From a bacterium UBP1_UBA4771 (GTDB taxonomy: Bacteria; Krumholzibacteriota; Krumholzibacteriia; Krumholzibacteriales; Krumholzibacteriaceae), in assembly GCA_002403295.1 (NCBI GenBank), contig DHHN01000043.1, forward strand, positions 1 through 11,054: a DNA stretch of 11,054 bases, given 5' to 3'. Positions 6,611 through 11,054 of the stretch are shown here, one piece after another. Position numbers and translations under genes: made by a program. Numbering within the stretch: the stretch's first letter is position 1; every line of letters starts with the position of its first letter. The notes under the pieces were generated by a model. It was not told where the DNA came from. It worked only from the letters and a program-made list of their open reading frames with translations, and made no database searches.

Positions 6611-7422
6611 TCCTCCCACTCCTCCCAGAGGATGTCGCCGGCGGAGAATACCGTTCCGTCGCTGCAGATCGCCTTGAGAACCCGCTCGCCGCCGCTTCGT
6701 ACCGGCACCGTGCATCCGCGGCACGCGCCGACGCCGCAGGCCATGATCTCTTCGAGCGAGGTGTAATGGGCGCTGAAATGGGAGCCCGCCGCCTCATCGA
6801 GGGCGCGCACCATGCCGCGCGGCCCGCACGAGTAGAGCGTGCCCGCGGGCATCCGCCCGCGCGAGACGAGATCGCGGCAGAGCGCGACGACGTCCCCGTG
6901 GAAGCCCGCGCCGCCGTCGATCGTCGCGAACCGGTACGTCCCGAACGCCGCCTTCACGAGATCGCGAAGAAGCTCGTTCCCGGTCGCCGCGCCGTAGATG
7001 AGCGTCGTCCGGACGGCGAGCCTCGCGCGGCGCCACGAACGCGCAGCGAAGAGGAGCGGGGCGAGCCCCGTGCCCCCCGCGACGAGCACGGCCTCGGGAC
7101 CGGCCGGCGCCGGGAACGGAACGCCGCCGAGGGGGCCGATCATATCGAAGCGGTCCCCCGCCCTCGCCGCGCGCAGGGCCGCCGAGCCGCGGCCGACGGC
7201 CTTGACGAGCAGGGAGAGCGACGAGCCCGTGAGATCCATGATGCTGTACGGGCGCCGCAGAAGAGGCGTCGTCGAATCCGAAACGCGGATCGACACGAAG
7301 TGGCCGGGAGCCGCGCCGGGAAACCCCTCGGGACGTTCGAACACGAGAAGCGAGCACGACGGAGAGAGCCGCGTCGTGCGTCGGAGAACGGCGTTCCACG
7401 GGCCTTTTCGAACGGCGCTCAT
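6607..7422 (-). CDS. pyrK: Dihydroorotate dehydrogenase electron transfer subunit (FAD, [2Fe-2S])
   Basis: Passes electrons from PyrD's FMN through a [2Fe-2S] cluster and FAD to NAD+. The product is 271 residues. An FAD domain contains RRPYS (56-60, the RxYS flavin motif). An NAD domain opens VLVAGGTGLAP (112-122) and later has YSCGPRGM (197-204). The C-terminal cluster ligands are C229, C234, C237 and C253 (CX4CX2CX15C), the standard PyrK pattern. The start ATG at 7422 overlaps the TGA of the TPR gene as ATGA and has GGGAGG 6 bases upstream, so the longer open frame reaching upstream is not used. The stop overlaps the pyrD start. The last codons (WEEWEE) contain two GGGAGG runs that double as the pyrD ribosome site. 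Confidence 0.95.
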   Translation of the reverse strand: MSAVRKGPWNAVLRRTTRLSPSCSLLVFERPEGFPGAAPGHFVSIRVSDSTTPLLRRPYSIMDLTGSSLSLLVKAVGRGSAALRAARAGDRFDMIGPLGGVPFPAPAGPEAVLVAGGTGLAPLLFAARSWRRARLAVRTTLIYGAATGNELLRDLVKAAFGTYRFATIDGGAGFHGDVVALCRDLVSRGRMPAGTLYSCGPRGMVRALDEAAGSHFSAHYTSLEEIMACGVGACRGCTVPVRSGGERVLKAICSDGTVFSAGDILWEEWEE

Positions 7423-8987
7423 CGGTCGCCTCCCGGCGCGGTTCGCGCGGTGTCGACCGGAGCGGCCCGCGCCGTGTCGGGAGGGTGCGTCGTCCCGAGC
7501 GTGTCGCGGACGCTCGCGGCTGCGGCCGAAGCCGCCGCGGCCGCCGCGCGGAGCTCGGCGTTCGCCGCGGCCGTGTCCGCGAGGGCCGAATCGGCGAAGG
7601 CGCGAAGCCGCGCGGCGAGCTCCCCCTCGTCGAGCGCCCGCAGCTCGTGGAGCGCCCCCAGCACCTGCGGAGACCGGGGGTAGCGCTCGACGAGCGCGCG
7701 ATACCGCGCGACCGCCGAGTCGGGGCGATCGAGACGGTGCCGCTCTATCCATGCCGCCGCGTAGGCCGCGCGCGGCGCGACCGCGGCCGCGGGAAAGCTG
7801 TCGAGCACGGCCGTGTATCCGGCGAGCGCCTTCGCGGCGTCTCCGAGCCTCAAGAGCTCTATCTCCGCGGACATGAAGATCTTCTCCGCGGCCTGATCCG
7901 GCGTCTCGCCGGCGGCGGAGGCGCGCCGCAGGTCCATCAGGCGCTTCATGCTTGCGCTCTTCTCAAGCGCCTCCGTCGCGAAAACGGAGTTCGCGAACTC
8001 GCCGCCGACCTTCGAGAAGGCCGCCTCCGCGGCCCGCAGCGAATCGAGCTGCTCGTCGTAGAGAACCCCTTTGCGGTAGTACGCCTCCGCCGAGAAGAGG
8101 GATTTCGGATAGCGGGAGATGACGTCGTCGTACGCAGCGAGGGCGGCCCCGAGGGAATCCATGCACTCGTACCCGGCCGCCCGCGCGAGCATCACGGGCG
8201 GCGCCTCCTGCGCCGACGTCGCCTTCGCGAGAAGATCCGTCGTGATGGCGAGCGACTCCCCGCATCTGCCCGTCCGCGCGTAGCACTCACCGAGCCGGAG
8301 CGAGATGCGGTAACGGCGCTCCCAGGGAAGCCCCTTCCGCAGCACCCGTTCGAAGTTCGCGGCGGCCCGCTCGTAGTCGCCGCGTTCGTAGAAGAGCTCG
8401 GCGCTGCGCACGCGGGCCTCGTCGATGAGCTCGGCCTTCGCCCCGGCCTCGACCACGCGCTCGTAGTAGGCGATCGCGTCCTCGTCTTCGCCGAGCGCCC
8501 GTTTGATGTCGCCGCCGAGGAAGAACGTCTCGAAGATGAGCTCGTGCCGCGGATGGTCCGCGATGAAACGCTCCACGTCGGCGAGCGCCGGCTCGTACTC
8601 CTGTTTCCCGTAGCGCGCGACGGCGAGCCAGTGCCGCGACTGCGGCGCGTAGTCGCTCTTCGGGAAGTTCGTGAGTATCTCCTGAAACTTCCGCGCGCTC
8701 TTGTCGTGCTCGCCCTGCCGCAGCAGCGCCATGCCCATGAGAAACACCGCGTCGTCGACCCAGCGGCTCTTCGGATACTCCGTGATCACCTTCGCGCACT
8801 TCTCGACGACCTTCTGGTACTTCTCGCGCCGATCGCGCCCCGAGGCGGACGCGCCGGTGGATTTTTCCGCCTCGCGGTAGATCTTCCGGGCGTTGTAGAG
8901 GGTGTTGTAATAGGCGCACGAGAGCGGGCCCGCGGCCGCGCAGAGCGCGATCGCGGCGGCGAGGATCGATCTCTTTCGCACTCTCAT
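7419..8987 (-). CDS. TPR-repeat protein with lipoprotein-like signal peptide (BamD/YbgF-like architecture)
   Basis: A 522-residue protein of unknown specific role. Residues 1-23 form a signal: MRVRKR, then a hydrophobic Ala/Leu/Ile core, ending GPLSC with C24 as the probable lipidated residue. The lipobox is atypical, with Pro at -3 and Leu at -2. The mature end begins CAYYNTLYNARKIYREAE. Tetratricopeptide-like helical pairs follow from about residue 55 to 440; clear units end with phrases such as EYPKSRW, NFPKSDYA, RYPKSLFSAEAYY and ERYPRSPQV, which resemble BamD and YbgF/CpoB. Residues about 451-495 are very alanine-rich, and the last 25 carry two DTARxAP copies, probably disordered. Export to the periplasm, perhaps anchored to the outer membrane, is inferred. 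It lies between pyrC and pyrK, 79 bases after pyrC, and overlaps pyrK by four bases. GGGGAG lies 7 bases before the ATG. Nothing in it suggests a pyrimidine function. Confidence 0.85.
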   Translation of the reverse strand: MRVRKRSILAAAIALCAAAGPLSCAYYNTLYNARKIYREAEKSTGASASGRDRREKYQKVVEKCAKVITEYPKSRWVDDAVFLMGMALLRQGEHDKSARKFQEILTNFPKSDYAPQSRHWLAVARYGKQEYEPALADVERFIADHPRHELIFETFFLGGDIKRALGEDEDAIAYYERVVEAGAKAELIDEARVRSAELFYERGDYERAAANFERVLRKGLPWERRYRISLRLGECYARTGRCGESLAITTDLLAKATSAQEAPPVMLARAAGYECMDSLGAALAAYDDVISRYPKSLFSAEAYYRKGVLYDEQLDSLRAAEAAFSKVGGEFANSVFATEALEKSASMKRLMDLRRASAAGETPDQAAEKIFMSAEIELLRLGDAAKALAGYTAVLDSFPAAAVAPRAAYAAAWIERHRLDRPDSAVARYRALVERYPRSPQVLGALHELRALDEGELAARLRAFADSALADTAAANAELRAAAAAASAAAASVRDTLGTTHPPDTARAAPVDTARTAPGGDR

Positions 8988-9002
8988 GGAGCGGCTCCCC
9001 GT

Positions 9003-9047
9003 CCGGCGCGCCCGGCCGGCGCGCTCTCCGCGGCGGTTCCGCGGCGG
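9003..9047 (-). repeat. Two pairs of short direct repeats in the pyrC-TPR spacer
   Basis: On the minus strand, CCGCCGCGGA occurs at 9047-9038 and again at 9036-9027 (11-base period). GCGCGCCGG occurs at 9024-9016 and 9011-9003 (13-base period). The two CCGCGG cores (9044-9039, 9033-9028) could also form a 6-bp hairpin with a 5-base loop. They lie just downstream of the candidate internal promoter and upstream of the TPR gene's ribosome site. They could be operator-like or RNA structure, but chance is quite possible in such GC-rich sequence. Confidence 0.35.
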
Positions 9048-9066
9048 GCACGGGCCGGCGTCGCGC

Positions 9067-10371
9067 TCAACCCATTATAGCGCTTCGCCACTTGCCCTCA
9101 AGGAAAATGCCCTGCACTCTCCCCGTGAAGGCCGCCCCGACGAGCGGCGTGTTCTTCGAGCGCGAGCGGATGAGCGCGCGGTCGAACGTCCACTCCTCCT
9201 CGGGGTCGATGAGGACGAGATCGGCCGGAGCCTCTTTCTTGATGCAGCCGCCGGGCAGCTCGAGCGCCTCGGCGGGGCGGACGGTGAGGAACCGCACGAG
9301 ATCGAGCAGATCGACGACCCCCGTCTTCACGAGCCGCGTGTGGAGCTGGGCGAACGCGGTCTCGAGCCCGATCATGCCGGGGGGCGCCTCGTCGAACTCG
9401 ACGTCCTTGTCGATCTCGGTGTGCGGGGCGTGATCGGTCGCGACGCAGTCGATCGTTCCGTCGAGGAGACCGGCGCGGAGCGCGTCGATGTCCTTCCGGC
9501 CGCGCAGCGGCGGCTGGACCTTGAGGTTCGTATCGTAGCTTTCGAGGAGCGAGTCGTCGAGCGTGAGGTGGTGCGGCGTCGCCTCGGCCGTCACGCGCAC
9601 GCCGCGCTTCTTCGCGCGCCGGATGAGATCGACCGAGCCGGCGGTCGAGACGTGCGCGACGTGGAGGTGCGCGCCGGTGAGGGCGGCGAGCATGATGTCG
9701 CGCGAGACGGCGATCTCCTCGGCGGCGGCGGGTTCGCCGCGGAGCCCGAGACGCGTCGAGTGGTACCCCTCGTTCATGAGGGCCGACTGCGCGAGAAACG
9801 AGTCCTCGCAGTGCGAGATGACGGGGAGGCCGTGCTGGCCCGCGTACTCGAGCGCCGTGCGCATCGTCTGGCTGTTCGTCACCCAGCGGCCGTCGTCGCT
9901 CAGCGCCGAGACGCCCGCGTGCTTCAGGAGTCCGTACTCGTTGACGATCTCCCCGCCGAGCCCCTTCGTGAGGGCTCCCGCTATGTAGAGGCGGCAGTTG
10001 CCGACGAGCGAGGCGCGGCGCGCGAGGTACTCGACGACGCTCGGATCGTCGATCGCGGGATTCGTGTTCGCCATGCAGAGAACGGCCGTATAGCCGCCGG
10101 CGGCGGCCGCCGCGGTGCCCGTTTCGATCGTCTCCTTTTCCTCGTATCCCGGCTCGCGCAGATGCGCGTGCACGTCGACGAAGCCCGGGGCGAGGACGAA
10201 CCGCTCCGCCTCGAGCACGGGGAGGTCGGTGTCGACGCTCTTCTGCCAGACGATCTCGGTGATCGCCCCCCGCTGCACGCACACCGATCCCACGCGCATC
10301 CGCTCCGCGGAGGGGTCGGCGATCCGAGCGCCCATGATCCAGAATTCACGTTTGTCCTTCCAGTCGATCAT
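9067..10371 (-). CDS. pyrC: Dihydroorotase (class I)
   Basis: A zinc amidohydrolase that cyclises carbamoyl-aspartate to dihydroorotate, third step of UMP synthesis. It is 434 residues, the length of class I bacterial dihydroorotases. Metal and active-site residues: DVHAHLREPG (H68, H70), MANTNPAID (100-108), LSDDGRW (D160), VISHCED (H187), VAHVSTAGS (H240) and ATDHAPHTE (D313). As I recall, the spacing equals that of the Bacillus anthracis enzyme. EAPPGMIGLETAF (328-340) follows the catalytic loop. Start choice: a GTG at 10377 is in frame but touches the ribosome site GGAGGA (10383-10378). The ATG at 10371 lies 6 bases after that site and is preferred. It follows pyrB by 15 bases. The bare ALLANTOINASE alternative is unlikely given pyrB and pyrKDF around it. 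Confidence 0.94.
   Translation of the reverse strand: MIDWKDKREFWIMGARIADPSAERMRVGSVCVQRGAITEIVWQKSVDTDLPVLEAERFVLAPGFVDVHAHLREPGYEEKETIETGTAAAAAGGYTAVLCMANTNPAIDDPSVVEYLARRASLVGNCRLYIAGALTKGLGGEIVNEYGLLKHAGVSALSDDGRWVTNSQTMRTALEYAGQHGLPVISHCEDSFLAQSALMNEGYHSTRLGLRGEPAAAEEIAVSRDIMLAALTGAHLHVAHVSTAGSVDLIRRAKKRGVRVTAEATPHHLTLDDSLLESYDTNLKVQPPLRGRKDIDALRAGLLDGTIDCVATDHAPHTEIDKDVEFDEAPPGMIGLETAFAQLHTRLVKTGVVDLLDLVRFLTVRPAEALELPGGCIKKEAPADLVLIDPEEEWTFDRALIRSRSKNTPLVGAAFTGRVQGIFLEGKWRSAIMG
9074..9101 (-). promoter_or_regulatory. Candidate internal promoter within the 3' end of pyrC
   Basis: On the minus strand, TTGAGG (9101-9096, 4 of 6) is separated by 16 bases from a perfect TATAAT (9079-9074). 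It overlaps the final pyrC codons (the ATA ATG of Ile-Met falls in the minus-10 box) and points at the TPR gene, with transcription expected near 9067. A perfect TATAAT is striking in sequence this GC-rich, but because it is coding it could be coincidental. Confidence 0.45.
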
Positions 10372-10377
10372 CGCCAC

Positions 10378-10383
10378 TCCTCC
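10378..10383 (-). promoter_or_regulatory. Ribosome binding site that decides the pyrC start
   Basis: GGAGGA on the minus strand, in the 15-base gap after the pyrB stop. It is 6 bases ahead of ATG 10371 and directly adjacent to GTG 10377, which therefore cannot be efficiently used. This shortens the longest open frame by two codons. Confidence 0.75.
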
Positions 10384-10386
10384 GTC

Positions 10387-11054
10387 CTATTGCAGCGCGC
10401 CCGCGTCGAGACTTCCCCCGGCGAGCAGAAAGAGAACCGCCATTCTGACCGCGACGCCGTTGGTGACCTGCTCGAGAATGACGGCGCGGTCGCCGTCCGC
10501 GACGTCCTGTCCGATCTCGACCCCCCGGTTCATCGGTCCGGGATGCATGACGATGCAGTGCTCGGGGGCGTGCGAGAGGACCTCGGCGGTGACGCCGAAG
10601 ACGTCGAAGTACTCCCGCATGCTCGGGAAAAGGCGCGCCTTCTGGCGCTCGAGCTGCACGCGCAGGATGTTGATGGCGTCCGCCTCGGCGATCGCCGCGC
10701 GGATGTCGTGCTCGACCGTCACGCCGCCCTCGCCGAGCTTCTCGACGTCCGCGGGCATCATCGTCGCCGGACCGCAGACGGTCACCGAGGCTCCGAGCTT
10801 CGTGAGCCCCCAGATATTCGACCGCGCGACGCGGCTGTGCATGATGTCGCCGACGATCGTCACGCGCTTGCCGGCGAAGGTTTTCCAGCGCCGCCGCAGC
10901 GTCATCATGTCGAGGAGCGCCTGGGTCGGGTGCTCGTGCTGCCCGTCGCCCGCGTTGATGATCGAGGCGTCGAGGAACCTCGCGAGGTACCGGTGCGCGC
11001 CGGAGGATCCGTGGCGCATGACGACCATATCGACCTTCATCGCCTGTATGTTCT
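10387..11054 (-). CDS. pyrB: Aspartate carbamoyltransferase catalytic subunit, C-terminal part (5' end outside window)
   Basis: Condenses carbamoyl phosphate with aspartate, the committed step of pyrimidine synthesis. About 221 residues are present. Alignment by eye to E. coli PyrB suggests roughly 93 N-terminal residues, including the STRT carbamoyl-phosphate loop, lie beyond 11054. The open frame continues upstream of the ATG at 11040 as NIQAM, so that ATG is internal. Motifs seen: VVMRHGSSGA (the R105 region of E. coli), NAGDGQHEHPTQALLD (carbamoyl-phosphate site), TIVGDIMHSRVARS, ILRVQLERQ (the aspartate-binding R229 region) and MHPGPMNRGVEI near the C-terminus. The last motif is of the Bacillus type rather than the E. 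coli HPLPR type. No pyrI regulatory gene follows; pyrC comes next after 15 bases. PyrB-PyrC association, known in Aquifex, is possible but not shown here. Confidence 0.95.
   Translation of the reverse strand, partial: NIQAMKVDMVVMRHGSSGAHRYLARFLDASIINAGDGQHEHPTQALLDMMTLRRRWKTFAGKRVTIVGDIMHSRVARSNIWGLTKLGASVTVCGPATMMPADVEKLGEGGVTVEHDIRAAIAEADAINILRVQLERQKARLFPSMREYFDVFGVTAEVLSHAPEHCIVMHPGPMNRGVEIGQDVADGDRAVILEQVTNGVAVRMAVLFLLAGGSLDAGALQ

Noticed and set aside
7423..7752. An upstream extension of pyrK
   Set aside because: The extension is Arg/Ala/Gly-rich antifamily sequence overlapping the TPR gene; the ATGA overlap with a ribosome site at 7422 gives a normal PyrK length.
10372..10377. GTG at 10377 as the pyrC start
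   Set aside because: It abuts the GGAGGA ribosome site with no spacer; ATG 10371 has a proper 6-base spacer.
1..11054. A hidden defence, mobile or CRISPR-like system
   Set aside because: All the coding space is accounted for by pyrimidine, nucleotide-sugar, TPR and permease genes; no transposase, terminal inverted repeats, regularly spaced repeats or tRNA-like folds were seen.

Overview
The window is GC-rich bacterial DNA (by eye about two thirds G+C; not computed). Every gene I accept lies on the minus strand, so transcription runs from high to low coordinates. It is coding-dense and ordinary in gene content: no tRNA, rRNA, CRISPR array, insertion sequence or phage gene was seen. The organism cannot be named from this alone. 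The lipoprotein-like TPR protein, whose mature N-terminus reads CAYYNTLYNARK, recalls proteins I associate with Gemmatimonadota, Eisenbacteria, Latescibacteria and related FCB-type lineages. That is a low-confidence guess from memory.

Region 1 (11054 down to 3685) is a de novo pyrimidine operon. In transcription order it holds the 3' part of pyrB (aspartate carbamoyltransferase), pyrC (dihydroorotase), a TPR protein with a lipoprotein-like signal, pyrK and pyrD (the two subunits of class 1B dihydroorotate dehydrogenase), pyrF (OMP decarboxylase) and a 12-TM-type anion/ion permease. The TPR gene, pyrK, pyrD, pyrF and the permease are linked by four consecutive ATGA stop/start overlaps, which suggests translational coupling. 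carA, carB and pyrE are not in the window. A good sigma70-like promoter (TTGAGG, 16 bp, TATAAT) inside the last codons of pyrC could start a second transcript at the TPR gene.

Region 2 (3684 to 3544) is a 141-base spacer holding the most AT-rich patch of the window. It has a plausible promoter (TTGACG, 18 bp, TACCAT) and a GC hairpin in the presumed leader of the next operon.

Region 3 (3543 down to 1) is a nucleotide-sugar operon for surface polysaccharide precursors. It carries two tandem, divergent SDR proteins of the GDP-6-deoxy-D-mannose reductase / GDP-mannose dehydratase type, then ugd (UDP-glucose 6-dehydrogenase), then the first 75 codons of rfbB/rmlB (dTDP-glucose 4,6-dehydratase), cut by the window edge. 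The operon would supply GDP-6-deoxyhexose, UDP-glucuronate and dTDP-6-deoxyhexose precursors.

The most unusual points are two non-pyrimidine genes (TPR protein and permease) coupled tightly into the pyr operon, the candidate internal promoter followed by two pairs of direct repeats, and the tandem pair of reductase-like SDRs with no canonical GDP-mannose dehydratase beside them. I found no convincing new multi-gene system.
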